35,978 nucleotides of DNA from assembly GCA_027600665.1 (NCBI GenBank), contig JADGJL010000163.1, positions 1 through 35,978 of the forward strand, read 5' to 3'. The notes beneath the pieces were generated by a model. The model did not search any database. It had not been told where the DNA came from and saw nothing but the letters and a program-made list of their open reading frames with translations. This document shows, in pieces, positions 13,974 through 22,693 of the stretch (positions within the stretch are counted from its first letter, which is position 1; every line of letters starts with the position of its first letter). The translations under genes and the position numbers were made by a program. Source of the DNA: Irineochytrium annulatum. Lineage: Eukaryota > Chytridiomycota > Chytridiomycetes > Chytridiales > Chytridiaceae.

Positions 13974-14141
13974 ATGGATTTGAGCAAAGTTTCAACAAAG
14001 GCTTTATCAGCAGAATTGGAGAAGCGTGAGGGGGTAAGGAAAATTGCCCTTACGCCTGAAGCAAAGGCAAGTTTAACAGGATTGTTCGATCTTCCTGTTT
14101 CCATAGAAGGCCCGGCAACTATCCTTATTAACCATGACTGA
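13974..14141 (+). CDS. 55-aa BC1881-like phage protein
   Basis: A short frame begins LSKVSTKALSAELEKREGV, resembling small phage proteins annotated as BC1881 family. It has a strong GGGGGTGAG site and overlaps terL by 8 nt, sitting between the terminase subunits. Function is unknown. The rest has strand character. Confidence 0.7.
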   Translation: MDLSKVSTKALSAELEKREGVRKIALTPEAKASLTGLFDLPVSIEGPATILINHD

Positions 14142-15468
14142 CACAGCCTTGATTCCATATGCTCCATTTAATACGAAGCAGTCGGAATATATCCGGCGTT
14201 GCCAGGACTCCTGGTTGAACGTGGCTGAGGGCGGCAAGCGTGCAGGCAAGAATATCATTAACCTGATTGCCTATGCCATGTGCTTGGAGGTTCACCCGGA
14301 CAAGCTCCATTTGGTTGCTGGTGTGAGTATGGCAGCCACGAAGATGAACGCCATAGACTCCAATGGATTCGGGCTGCAATGGCTGTTCAAGGGCCGTTGC
14401 CGTGAAGGCGAATACAAGGACCGTGCAGCGCTCTTCATTCAGACTAAGACAGGTGAGAAGATCGTTATTATTGCAGGCGGCGGTAAGGCAAACAACGCCG
14501 CACTGATCAAAGGTAACTCTTACGGCACCGCTTATGTAACAGAGGTCAACGAGTGCCATCCATCGTTCGTGAAGGAAGTATTTGACCGGACGTTGGCATC
14601 CACGAAGCGGCAATTGTTCTTCGACCTCAACCCCAAGCCGCCAGCCCATTGGTTCTATGCGGACATTCTGGACTTTCAGGATGAGTTGTTAAAGCAAGGG
14701 CAGAACGCAGGGTACAATTATCAGCACTTCACCGTTTTCGATAATCTGAGCATACCTGACGATCGGCTCAAGACGTTGCTATTGACGTATGACAAGTCCA
14801 GTCTGTGGTACAAGTCAGAAATCAAGGGTGAGCGGACGGCAGCTACAGGACGGATATACACGGGTTACACCGTCAAGGATGTCATCGTCACTCGGGAGCA
14901 GATAAGGGCTGAACGGTTCATTGAGTTTTCGATTGGCATAGACGTCGGGGGCACTGACGCCACGGTTGCCACGCTCACTGGATTTACGCCGCGATATGGA
15001 TCGGTTATGCTGCTGGATGGTTTCTACCACAAGCAGGGCAAGGAGAACGGCTATACACATGACCGTTACGCAAAGGAAATCGTTGAGAAGATAGTCCAGT
15101 GGTCGGAAACTTATCCGGCCTTTTTGTCGTGTGCTCATATCTTTGCTGAATCTGCTGACAAGCTGTTCCGGCAGGCGCTGACAAATGAGCTTAAACGCAG
15201 GGGGATACACATTCCTGTGGTGCCTGCTTATAAGAAAGAGGGCATTGTTGACCGGATCAGATTGACGAACGTCCTAATTAACCAAGGGCGGTACAAAATC
15301 ATGGCCCATCTTAAACATTGGATTGAAGCCATAGAGAACGCCACTTGGGACGAGACAGAACGCCAGAAGGGTGAATGGGTGCGGACGGATGACGGAAGTT
15401 ACCCAGTGGACTGCTTGGATAGTAGCGAATACGCCGTACAGCCGTTCAAGAAGAGACTGGAGGTATAG
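14134..15468 (+). CDS. terL: terminase large subunit
   Basis: A 444-aa ATPase-nuclease that pumps and cuts phage DNA. The Walker A-like GGKRAGKN is at residues 33-40, with N in place of the usual T/S at its end. The RNase H-like nuclease domain shows GIDVGGTDATV at about 270 and a C-terminal acidic DCLDSSEYA at about 427. The type is PBSX/SPP1-like. It directly precedes portal, the standard order. The altered Walker A end is worth noting but occurs in this group. Confidence 0.95.
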   Translation: MTDTALIPYAPFNTKQSEYIRRCQDSWLNVAEGGKRAGKNIINLIAYAMCLEVHPDKLHLVAGVSMAATKMNAIDSNGFGLQWLFKGRCREGEYKDRAALFIQTKTGEKIVIIAGGGKANNAALIKGNSYGTAYVTEVNECHPSFVKEVFDRTLASTKRQLFFDLNPKPPAHWFYADILDFQDELLKQGQNAGYNYQHFTVFDNLSIPDDRLKTLLLTYDKSSLWYKSEIKGERTAATGRIYTGYTVKDVIVTREQIRAERFIEFSIGIDVGGTDATVATLTGFTPRYGSVMLLDGFYHKQGKENGYTHDRYAKEIVEKIVQWSETYPAFLSCAHIFAESADKLFRQALTNELKRRGIHIPVVPAYKKEGIVDRIRLTNVLINQGRYKIMAHLKHWIEAIENATWDETERQKGEWVRTDDGSYPVDCLDSSEYAVQPFKKRLEV

Positions 15469-15470
15469 AA

Positions 15471-16973
15471 ATGGGGTGGATCAAGAATATGGTCATGAAA
15501 ATGCTGCGTATTAACCCAGCGCCGGAGAATCGAATTGTAAACATCACTGAGCCGCTATCATATCGGACGAATGTATTGCGTAACCGCTTATGGTTCCGTG
15601 GTGATGCTTCTGAGCTGGATCAGTTTTACAAGCAGACAGGGACAGATGCAGTGGGCAAGGCAAGGTTCTGGGCAGCGGTACCCAGTCAGAACATGACGAT
15701 TAGGAAAATTCATTCTGGTATGCCCGCCATGATTGCAGAGCGTCTATCGGATATCGTCGTTGCTGATCTGGAAGCCGTTGAGGTGGATAAGGAAACCGCA
15801 TGGGATGATATCAGTGAGGACAATGATTTTGCTGAGTTGCTTGGTCAAAACATCATAGACGCTTTGGTGGCCGGGGATGGAGCATATAAAATCACCGTGG
15901 ATACTGATGTTACCAAATACCCGATCATTGAGTTCTACAGTGGGGATCAGGTGGAGTACATACGGAATCGCGGCAGGCTGCAGGAGGTTGTCTTCTTTAC
16001 GGATTACACGCTAAAGGGCAAGGATTACCGCTTGGAAGAAACCTATGGGCTTGGTTACATCCGGTATCAGCTTTATGATTCTTACGGGAAAGGCGTGCCG
16101 CTTACTGTATTGCCTGAGACGGCAGCACTGGCGAACATTGAATACGATGGCAAGTTTATTATGGCCGTGCCGCTGATGTTCTTCCGCAGCTCCAAGTGGG
16201 AGGGACGAGGGAAATCCTTGTTTGATAGCAAGTCAGACAACTTTGACGCATTGGATGAGGTGGTCAGTCAATGGTGGGATGCGATTCGGGCTGGACGGGT
16301 GCAGAAGTACATTCCAGATGACTTGGTTCCTAAGAATCCTGAGACTGGGGCGCCAATGCGTGCCAACCCATTTGATAATCAGTTCATCAAGGTTGGCAGC
16401 TCCATGGCTGAGGACGGTAAAGACCAAATCACCATGTTGCAACCGCAAATCCTGTATGAAGCATTCGTGGGGTCCTATGCCAGCGCTCTGGATATGTGCT
16501 TGCAGGGCGTTATGTCGCCATCCACGCTGGGCATTGACTTGAAGAAGACCGACAACGCAGAAGCGCAGCGGGAGAAGGAGAAAGCCACACTATACACCCG
16601 TGGCAAGATCATTGATGCGCTGAATGAGGTGTTGCCCCGTCTGGTGGAAACGGTATTGAAGGTGCATGACACGATGCAGAGTCGGGCAGCAGGCGAATAT
16701 GAAGTATCGGTTAAGTTCGGTGAATACGCTAGTCCATCCTTTGACGCCGTGGTAGAGACGGTGGGCAAGGCCCGGACGTTCGGTGTGATGAGCGTAGAAC
16801 GTGCGATTGAAGAAATGTACGGTGATACCTGGACGGATGAAGAAAAGGCTGCTGAGGTAGCACGCTTGAAGGCAGAACAAGGATACATTTTAAATGAACC
16901 GGCTCTAAATCGTGATGCCCCGCCTGATCCTGATGACGAGGACGATGAAGAGCCAGAAGTTGATGACGAATGA
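15471..16973 (+). CDS. portal protein, SPP1 gp6-like
   Basis: A 500-aa protein of the phage_portal SPP1 Gp6-like family. It forms the dodecameric ring at the unique capsid vertex through which DNA enters and leaves. Supporting segments include FKSSKWEGRGKS-like text near 245 (FFRSSKWEGRGKSLFDS) and the helical QREKEKATLYTRGKII near 360. The tail is very acidic (PDPDDEDDEEPEVDDE). It lies between terL and the minor capsid gene, overlapping the latter by 4 nt. Confidence 0.93.
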   Translation: MGWIKNMVMKMLRINPAPENRIVNITEPLSYRTNVLRNRLWFRGDASELDQFYKQTGTDAVGKARFWAAVPSQNMTIRKIHSGMPAMIAERLSDIVVADLEAVEVDKETAWDDISEDNDFAELLGQNIIDALVAGDGAYKITVDTDVTKYPIIEFYSGDQVEYIRNRGRLQEVVFFTDYTLKGKDYRLEETYGLGYIRYQLYDSYGKGVPLTVLPETAALANIEYDGKFIMAVPLMFFRSSKWEGRGKSLFDSKSDNFDALDEVVSQWWDAIRAGRVQKYIPDDLVPKNPETGAPMRANPFDNQFIKVGSSMAEDGKDQITMLQPQILYEAFVGSYASALDMCLQGVMSPSTLGIDLKKTDNAEAQREKEKATLYTRGKIIDALNEVLPRLVETVLKVHDTMQSRAAGEYEVSVKFGEYASPSFDAVVETVGKARTFGVMSVERAIEEMYGDTWTDEEKAAEVARLKAEQGYILNEPALNRDAPPDPDDEDDEEPEVDDE

Positions 16974-18091
16974 AGAAATACGACATCCGTCAAATCTTTT
17001 CTGACATGGAAATGGATCTGATCAAGTCCATGAAGCGCAACCTGAAACGTCATGAGCTTGACGAAGAAGAGGAAGGCAAGGAATGGGAGCAGTGGCAGCA
17101 ACGCAAGCTGCAAGACATCCAGCAGTACCGCAAGGAGACACGCCAGATATCCAAGAAGTATGAGCCGGAAGTAAAGAAGGCAGCCGAGGAAGAGGTTAAA
17201 GGCTCCTGGCGGCGCGGGGCTGATCGTGTGGCGAACACAGTCAAGGGCCTGTGGAACAAAATCACGGGTAAGAAACCGGATATAGAGCCCGAGGATGGTT
17301 CAGATCGTAGCTTCTTCAGGATCAATGAGAAGCGGGTTAACGCTCTGGCTGATGCTGCACAAAACAATCTTCAAATTGCCCGTCATGCCATGCTGAGACA
17401 AGCAGATGATGTGTACAGACAGACCATCTACAAGTCCCAGGTATATTTGAACAGTGGTGCCGCTTCGCTGAATCAGGCTATAGATATGGCGACCAAGGAG
17501 TTTCTGGAGAAGGGGTTTGACAATATCACCTATGCTAATGGAAGGCGGGTGAACATTGCTTCTTATGCGGAAATGGCGTTGCGTACATCTTCACAGCGTG
17601 CTGTATTTGCCGGAGAGGGTGCCAAACGGAATCAACTGGGCATACGAACCGTGGTCATATCTTCACACGGCAACTGTTCGAAGCTGTGTCTGCCTTATCA
17701 GGGCAAGGTGTTCATTGACGATGTGTATTCCGGGGGATCGGCTGCAGATGGGAAGTATCCGCTACTGAGTACCGCCATAGCTGGGGGCTTGTTCCATCCG
17801 AACTGTCGCCATAACATGACCACGTTCATTGTGGGAACCAGCTCATTGCCTAAACCAGTTGACGATGAGAAGGCACTTTCCAACTATCAGGCTGAACAGA
17901 AACAGCGCTACATGGAACGTCAGATACGCAAGTACAAGCGCCTGGAAGCGGGCAGCGTGGATGAAGGAAACCAGGCGAATTACAAGGCCAAGATTAGACA
18001 GTGGCAAGCTCAATTGCGGATGCACCTGCGAGAACATGACTACTTACGCAGGGATTCCAAGCGTGAAAAACTCAGAATACCGCCTAATTAG
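16970..18091 (+). CDS. minor capsid protein (MuF/SPP1 gp7-like)
   Basis: A 373-aa minor head protein of the phage_min_cap2 type. The N-terminal half is charged and coiled-coil-like. The C-terminal half has the MuF-like signature GNCSKLCLPYQGKVF and GLFHPNCRHNMTTF (about 225-285) with conserved Cys and His. Such proteins assemble with portal and may be injected with DNA. ATGA overlap with portal indicates coupling. A terminator lies at its stop. Confidence 0.92.
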   Translation: MKKYDIRQIFSDMEMDLIKSMKRNLKRHELDEEEEGKEWEQWQQRKLQDIQQYRKETRQISKKYEPEVKKAAEEEVKGSWRRGADRVANTVKGLWNKITGKKPDIEPEDGSDRSFFRINEKRVNALADAAQNNLQIARHAMLRQADDVYRQTIYKSQVYLNSGAASLNQAIDMATKEFLEKGFDNITYANGRRVNIASYAEMALRTSSQRAVFAGEGAKRNQLGIRTVVISSHGNCSKLCLPYQGKVFIDDVYSGGSAADGKYPLLSTAIAGGLFHPNCRHNMTTFIVGTSSLPKPVDDEKALSNYQAEQKQRYMERQIRKYKRLEAGSVDEGNQANYKAKIRQWQAQLRMHLREHDYLRRDSKREKLRIPPN

Positions 18092-18117
18092 CACCTTCTC
18101 ATGTAGAGGGTGCTTTT
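18090..18117 (+). terminator. terminator after minor capsid gene
   Basis: AGCACCTTCT (18090-18099) pairs with AGAGGGTGCT (18105-18113 region) around a 5-nt loop, with one G-U pair, followed by TTTT. It overlaps the stop codon. A terminator inside the late operon suggests that scaffold and coat have a separate or adjusted supply of mRNA. Confidence 0.78.
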
Positions 18118-18228
18118 TGTATGGGCTCCAGATGAGACTGCTGGGGCTCACCGCTCAATAACCGGAGCATATCGGTTAACTCCCTTAGCTGGAGAGCAGC
18201 TATACAAATCTATGGAGGTTGATGATAT
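18118..18228 (+). promoter_or_regulatory. structured leader before scaffold/coat
   Basis: The 111-bp gap holds hairpins AACCG/CGGTT (18160-18164, 18173-18177) and AGCTG/CAGCT (18187-18201), followed by a GGAGG site. TTAACT (about 18176) and TATACA (about 18201) could be a poor promoter with 19-bp spacing. This may stabilise or restart mRNA for the most abundant capsid proteins. Weak evidence. Confidence 0.35.
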
Positions 18229-18819
18229 ATGGATTGGCTGAAAACGTTGTTGAAGAATGCGGGATTGGATGATTCAAAGATTGACGGGATCGTAACGGAT
18301 GCAGGCAAGGAGCTTCCAAAACACTTTGTTCCCAAATCGCAGTACAACGACTTATCGGATGTGAAGAAGAAGCTGGAGAAGGACGTCACGGATCGGGACG
18401 CACAGCTTGAAACGCTCAGTAAGGATGCAGGAGCTTCGGAATCGCTCAAGGCTGAGATTGCCCGCCTTCAGGGGGAAAACACCACAGCCAAGCAGCAGTA
18501 TGAATCTGATTTGAAGGATATTCAGATGAACAATGCAATTTCTGCTGCGCTTAACGGTAAGGTCCATAACGAGAAGGTGGTTACGGGCATGATCGACAAG
18601 GCCAAGTTGGTCATTGGGGATGACGGCAAGGTTGTAGGGCTGGACGAGCAATTGAAGGGGCTTCAAACATCGGATGCCTATTTGTTCAAGCCTGATGAAT
18701 CAGGTGGCGGCAATGGTGGTGGTGCTGGTGGTTTCCGTGTTGGTAATCCAGGGCAAGGGACCGGGCAAGCCACGAACGATCAACTGGCAAGTATTTTCGG
18801 CGTTGCTGAAACGAAGTAA
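18229..18819 (+). CDS. capsid scaffolding protein, GP20 type
   Basis: A 196-aa scaffold of the phage minor structural GP20 family. A short N-terminal region is followed by a long coiled coil (about 40-110), a helical patch and a glycine-rich tail (GGGNGGGAGG). It guides coat assembly and is removed before DNA packaging. It directly precedes the coat gene, as usual. No protease gene is seen nearby, so it may exit intact. Confidence 0.9.
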   Translation: MDWLKTLLKNAGLDDSKIDGIVTDAGKELPKHFVPKSQYNDLSDVKKKLEKDVTDRDAQLETLSKDAGASESLKAEIARLQGENTTAKQQYESDLKDIQMNNAISAALNGKVHNEKVVTGMIDKAKLVIGDDGKVVGLDEQLKGLQTSDAYLFKPDESGGGNGGGAGGFRVGNPGQGTGQATNDQLASIFGVAETK

Positions 18820-18855
18820 TAAACCAATTTACTAATTTAAGGGAGAGATGAACAC

Positions 18856-19731
18856 ATGGCGTTCAACTATGTAGAAAGTTTTTTGACAACATTGCAGCAG
18901 AAGTATACGAAAGAGTTGGCTTCCGATGCCCTGACCACGCAAAATGCAATCTGGGTGAACAACAAAACGATCAAGGTACCGCGTTTGGATGTAGCGGGGT
19001 ACAAGAACCATAACCGTTCCGGGGGCTGGAATCGTCAGGCAGTCAGCAATGATTTTGAGACGATGACCCTGGGATTTGACCGTGATGTCGAGTTCTTCAT
19101 TGACGCGATGGACGTAGATGAAACGAACCAGGTCCTTTCTGCCGCTAATCTGACAGCTACATTTGAGAAGGAACAGGCCATTCCTGAGCTTGATAAATAT
19201 CGTTTCTCCAAAATGTATGCAGACTATGTGGCGATGGGCTACACACCTGATACAACCGTTTTGGATGCTGCTAATGCCTTGGAAGTGTTCGACGAAATGA
19301 TGATGAACATGGACGAGGCAGAGGTACCGCAGGAAGGCCGGATCATGTACGTAACGCCAACCTATATGAAGCTGCTGAAATCCGCTGAGAAGCTTCGCCA
19401 GATCGTAACCGTTGGTCAGAACAGCGGAGTTATTGACCGGGCAGTACGCAGCTTGGATGAGGTTGTGTTGAAATCCGTACCTTCCAGCCGCATGAAGACG
19501 GTTTACGACTTTACGAATGGCGCTCTTCCTGGTGTGGGTGCGAAACAGATTAACTTGATCTTGGTTCATCCTGATTGTGTTCTGGCGCCGATCAAACACA
19601 GTGCAATTTATCTGCATGAGCCAAGCACCCATACACAGGGTGACGGTTATCTGTACCAAAACCGCCGTTACACGGATCTGTTCTTGATCGAGCGTAAAGC
19701 GGCAGCAATCCAAATGAACGTTCAAGCCTAA
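18856..19731 (+). CDS. major capsid protein
   Basis: A 291-aa coat protein of the A118/phiETA-like capsid group. Supporting segments are the N-terminal TLQQKYTKELASDALTTQN, KVPRLDVAGYKNHNRSGGW, then RIMYVTPTYMKLLKSAEKLR and the C-terminal INLILVHPDCVLAPIKHS. The HK97 fold is expected. It follows scaffold with a good GGGAGAG site. No N-terminal cleavage region is apparent, in keeping with a separate scaffold. Confidence 0.93.
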   Translation: MAFNYVESFLTTLQQKYTKELASDALTTQNAIWVNNKTIKVPRLDVAGYKNHNRSGGWNRQAVSNDFETMTLGFDRDVEFFIDAMDVDETNQVLSAANLTATFEKEQAIPELDKYRFSKMYADYVAMGYTPDTTVLDAANALEVFDEMMMNMDEAEVPQEGRIMYVTPTYMKLLKSAEKLRQIVTVGQNSGVIDRAVRSLDEVVLKSVPSSRMKTVYDFTNGALPGVGAKQINLILVHPDCVLAPIKHSAIYLHEPSTHTQGDGYLYQNRRYTDLFLIERKAAAIQMNVQA

Positions 19732-19762
19732 ATATAACAACCAATAGAGAGGGGCAAATCAC

Positions 19763-20086
19763 ATGTTGTTTGCAGTAAAGGGAAATACACAGTTTAAGAT
19801 TGACGATGCTGACCGGGATACCTATCTTAAACTCGGCTACGATATCGCTGAACAGTCGGGGAATACGCTTGAGGTGGTAGAGAACGCTTCAAGCAAAAAG
19901 GTGTCTTGGAAGGAATACGAAGCCCTGGTAAGAGAGAATGAGGATTTGAGAAAGCAGATTGCGGAATCCGGTTCTGGTACACCAGAAGCGCTGAAGGGTC
20001 TGCAAACCCAGTTGGATGACGCGAACAAGGAAATCAAATCACTTAAAAAACAGATTGCAGCCACGACTACACCTGATGACAAGTAG
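19763..20086 (+). CDS. small coat-associated protein, unknown role
   Basis: A 107-aa protein lying between coat and connector genes. The N-terminal half is compact (KIDDADRDTYLKLGYDIAE); the C-terminal half is a coiled coil (ENEDLRKQ..., QLDDANKEIKSLKKQI). Similar small genes often follow coat genes in this phage group and may be head decoration or assembly factors. Function is not established. Confidence 0.7.
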   Translation: MLFAVKGNTQFKIDDADRDTYLKLGYDIAEQSGNTLEVVENASSKKVSWKEYEALVRENEDLRKQIAESGSGTPEALKGLQTQLDDANKEIKSLKKQIAATTTPDDK

Positions 20087-20094
20087 GTGATGGC

Positions 20095-20460
20095 ATGTCA
20101 TATGCAACGGTAGAAGAATATGAACTGTATGGGGACGGCATGATCCCGGCTGAGGACTTGAACAAGGCTCTTAGTCGGGCATCCGACCAAATAGACAGCC
20201 TGACCTATAATCGCATCGTACAACGCAAACTGGAAGGTCTGACAGCCTTTCAGCGGGGAAACGTGGTTAAGGCAGTGTGCCAACAAGCCGATTTCCAGTT
20301 CCAATATGGGGATTACTTGGACTTCCCTCTCTCTGGATACTCCGCAGGCAGCGTCAGCGTGTCATTTAAGGCCGTTGATGGCCCCGGAGGGGTTAAGACT
20401 ACCGAAGGTGTTACAAGCCTGCTGAGAGCCACAGGGCTGATGAATAGGGGGCTACGTTGA
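20095..20460 (+). CDS. head-tail connector (gp15/gp6-like)
   Basis: A 121-aa protein starting YATVEEYELYG and containing LSRASDQIDSLTYNRI, the helical pattern of head-completion adaptors that dock on the portal (SPP1 gp15, HK97 gp6). Position after coat and before the stopper gene supports this. Its TGA overlaps the next ATG. Confidence 0.82.
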   Translation: MSYATVEEYELYGDGMIPAEDLNKALSRASDQIDSLTYNRIVQRKLEGLTAFQRGNVVKAVCQQADFQFQYGDYLDFPLSGYSAGSVSVSFKAVDGPGGVKTTEGVTSLLRATGLMNRGLR

Positions 20461-20786
20461 TGCGGGGTAAGTTTCCGTTTCCACATTGGATATTGAAGAC
20501 ACCGGTTCAAGTGTTTCATACCAAGCTGTCAGAGGATGGGGAGCCTGTCGAGGAATTAATCTTTGACGGGCTTGCTTGTTATGACGAGAAGATGCGTCAG
20601 AAGCTGGATAAGGAGCGCCGATTGGTCACGCTATCCGGTAAGGTGATCATCCGGGGCGATATCCTGCCAGGAGAATTGATTGAGGGCTTTGTCCGGGTTG
20701 GCGGTACTGATCGGATCATATTCAGCGCTTCAAGGCCGCAACATCCAGACGGCAGCGTCTTTTCTACGGAATTGGAGCTGAGCTGA
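20460..20786 (+). CDS. head-tail joining/stopper protein
   Basis: A 108-aa, strand-rich protein (LVTLSGKVIIRGDILPGE, then VRVGGTDRIIFSASRP) of the SPP1 gp16-like stopper type. It would plug the connector after packaging. ATG 20460 in the overlap is favoured over TTG 20457, with AGGGGG upstream. It overlaps both neighbours, as in other tail-completion clusters. Confidence 0.78.
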   Translation: MRGKFPFPHWILKTPVQVFHTKLSEDGEPVEELIFDGLACYDEKMRQKLDKERRLVTLSGKVIIRGDILPGELIEGFVRVGGTDRIIFSASRPQHPDGSVFSTELELS

Positions 20787-21175
20787 TGGTTAAAGTGAAA
20801 GTGACGATGGATCCCAAGGCTATGCGGGAGCTTGCAAATGCCCCGATCAAGGCGCTTGAAGTCGTAGCGAACGGGAAGGAACAGAGCATCTTGACTGAGA
20901 TTGCCAATGCTCAGGTTGTGCCGAAGCAAACAGGTGAGCTTGAGCGAAGCGCTTGGGTAGACAAAACAGGGCTGAAGAAGGGCCAGGTGAAGATTGTCTA
21001 TGACACCCCGTATGCACGCCGTCTATACTGGCATCCAGAATATAACTTCCGCAGGGATAAGAACGCCAACGCCCAAGGGTTGTGGCTGGAAGCTTGGCAA
21101 CAAGAGCAGAAGGGTTGGATACGTAAGACGTTTGAAAAGCTGATCAAGAAGTTCGGGGGTGGATTCATCAAATGA
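20786..21175 (+). CDS. minor capsid 2 / HK97 gp10-like completion protein
   Basis: A 129-aa protein with the clear Minor_capsid_2 pattern: VPKQTGELERSAWVD, IVYDTPYARRLYWHPEYNF and NAQGLWLEAW. The A118 group uses it at the head-tail interface. It starts at an overlap with the stopper gene and ends overlapping the next gene, all in one compact cluster. Confidence 0.87.
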   Translation: MVKVKVTMDPKAMRELANAPIKALEVVANGKEQSILTEIANAQVVPKQTGELERSAWVDKTGLKKGQVKIVYDTPYARRLYWHPEYNFRRDKNANAQGLWLEAWQQEQKGWIRKTFEKLIKKFGGGFIK

Positions 21176-21561
21176 TGCTGTCCGAGATTAGGGATTGGCT
21201 GAAAACGCAGATCGTTTCCCCAAATTGGTACATTGGCAAGATCGACGGCAAAAAGGAACAGTCCGTTGGGATTTACAACCTGAACACCGGACAACCTTAC
21301 ATTGCCATCGGAGGGCTGGAGAACACCAGCTATGCCAGCAAGTCCATATCCATCCTGGTGCACTGGTCAAAGAATGCAGATACAGCGGAGCGTAAGGCCC
21401 ATGAGGTCTATGCTGCGCTATTTGGTCGTTCTGATGGGGAAATTGCGGGGCATCGTGTTATTGCCTTTGAGATGCGGACACCATGGCCTATTGATGTGGG
21501 TACCGATGATGCAGGGATATATGAATACGTGATTGAGACAACGATTTATTACGAGAGGTAG
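21172..21561 (+). CDS. minor capsid 3 / tail terminator-like protein
   Basis: A 129-aa protein beginning LSEIRDWLKTQI and containing VGIYNLNTGQPYIAIGG, SKSISILVHWSKN and AERKAHEVYAAL. It resembles the Minor_capsid_3 family, placed where SPP1 gp17-type tail terminators lie. It probably ends tail-tube growth and joins head to tail. Confidence 0.84.
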   Translation: MMLSEIRDWLKTQIVSPNWYIGKIDGKKEQSVGIYNLNTGQPYIAIGGLENTSYASKSISILVHWSKNADTAERKAHEVYAALFGRSDGEIAGHRVIAFEMRTPWPIDVGTDDAGIYEYVIETTIYYER

Positions 21562-21570
21562 GGGATTTTA

Positions 21571-22023
21571 ATGCCGACAACTGGCGTTTTTCCGGTTCAT
21601 AACAATATTTTCAAAGTAGGTATCAAGGGTCGAGCTTCCACAGATTCAGAGTTGGTGATGATCAAGGATCTGGAGAATTTCGCGCCAGCCATCGATGGTA
21701 ACACCGAAGAATGGAGTTCGATGGACCAAGGGGGCTGGACAAGACGCGCGGTAACAGGTAAGTCCCTGTCGTTCAGTTTTTCCGGTAAAAGGAATTATGG
21801 CGATCCAGGTAACGATTATGTTGCGGGTCTGCTGCTTGAAACAGGGCAAGGTGTGGAAACCATCTTTGAATGGACGATGCCATCCGGTGCGAAGCTGACC
21901 ATGGATTGTGTCATTAACTTGACCACTCCAGCAGGCGGTGACAGCACGAATATTGACGGTCTGGAATTTGAATTATTGTCTGACGGTAAGCCGGACTTCG
22001 AGAAAGCACCGACCACACCATAA
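21571..22023 (+). CDS. major tail tube protein
   Basis: A 150-aa strand-rich protein with the features of phage tail tube subunits: FAPAIDGNTEEWSSMDQGGW, RRAVTGKSLSFSFSGKRNYG, then a C-terminal strand pair. It forms the stacked hexameric rings of the non-contractile tail. It is followed by the tail assembly chaperone pair and the tape measure, in standard order. Confidence 0.9.
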   Translation: MPTTGVFPVHNNIFKVGIKGRASTDSELVMIKDLENFAPAIDGNTEEWSSMDQGGWTRRAVTGKSLSFSFSGKRNYGDPGNDYVAGLLLETGQGVETIFEWTMPSGAKLTMDCVINLTTPAGGDSTNIDGLEFELLSDGKPDFEKAPTTP

Positions 22024-22047
22024 TCATAAACCAAGGGGGATTTACCA

Positions 22048-22359
22048 ATGTCAAAAGTTATTAATATCACAGATAAGTTTTCTACAGAAATGCCGTCCAT
22101 CCAGATCGGCGAGAAGTTGTATCCGGTCAATAATGGTATTTCAGCCATGTTGGCGTTTGAAGAAGCCGCAACAGGCGGCGTTACTGGCGTCCTGAAAGCC
22201 TTGGAAGGTGCCTTTGGCAAAAAGGCATATAAAGAAATGGGGATCGAGGACATGAGCATGGGGAACATCATGGTCCTTTCTTCTGCTGTCCTTGCTGCAA
22301 TGTCGAACATTAGCTATGAGGAAGCGAATGCGCGATTTCAGCGGGAAGTCCAGTCCTGA
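22048..22359 (+). CDS. tail assembly chaperone G
   Basis: A 103-aa G-type chaperone preceding the tape measure. It binds tape measure protein and recruits tube subunits. Its stop is in the context TCC TGA C, and the downstream reading frame in the +1 phase carries the T domain with no ribosome site. That supports a G/GT pair made by frameshifting, as in most siphophages. Confidence 0.86.
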   Translation: MSKVINITDKFSTEMPSIQIGEKLYPVNNGISAMLAFEEAATGGVTGVLKALEGAFGKKAYKEMGIEDMSMGNIMVLSSAVLAAMSNISYEEANARFQREVQS

Positions 22360-22693
22360 CGGCTGGTATGACCTGTACGAAGATTGGGGGCTAATTGAAT
22401 CCAGTCTTGCCAAGCAATATGGAATCCGCATCCGGCAGCACGCGGATATGCCGTGGGAAGAGTTTTGTACGCTAGTTGGGGGTCTTATGCCAGATACACC
22501 ACTGGGAAGCATCATATCAATCCGAGCAGAGCAAGATCCCAAGACTATTAAGGGTTTCAATGCAGATCAGCGCCGAATCTATAACGAGTGGCGAAAACGG
22601 CAGTCATATAAACAATTGGAAGACCCTCAGAAGTATGCACAGGACATGAAGAGTCTGGAAGCCATTATGGACCGGGCGTTTGGGGGTGGGTAG
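22358..22693 (+). CDS. tail chaperone T domain (Gp15-like), by +1 frameshift
   Basis: The +1 frame after the G stop encodes DGWYDLYEDWGLIESSLAKQ, the start of the phage Gp15-like family, then a helical tail. A +1 shift at TCC-TGA (22354-22359) would give a fused GT protein of about 214 aa. Listeria phage PSA uses a +1 shift at a CCC-UGA site, so a proline/serine codon before UGA is a known type. The open frame begins earlier, but no ribosome site supports independent initiation. Confidence 0.82.
   Translation, partial: DGWYDLYEDWGLIESSLAKQYGIRIRQHADMPWEEFCTLVGGLMPDTPLGSIISIRAEQDPKTIKGFNADQRRIYNEWRKRQSYKQLEDPQKYAQDMKSLEAIMDRAFGGG

Noticed and set aside
13463..14167. 234-codon minus-strand open frame opposite terS
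   Set aside because: Serine- and alanine-rich antisense shadow of a well-supported gene, without ribosome site or promoter.
18832..19740. 302-codon minus-strand open frame opposite the coat gene
   Set aside because: It mirrors the coat gene, has no ribosome site, and gives a His/Cys-rich composition typical of an antisense shadow.
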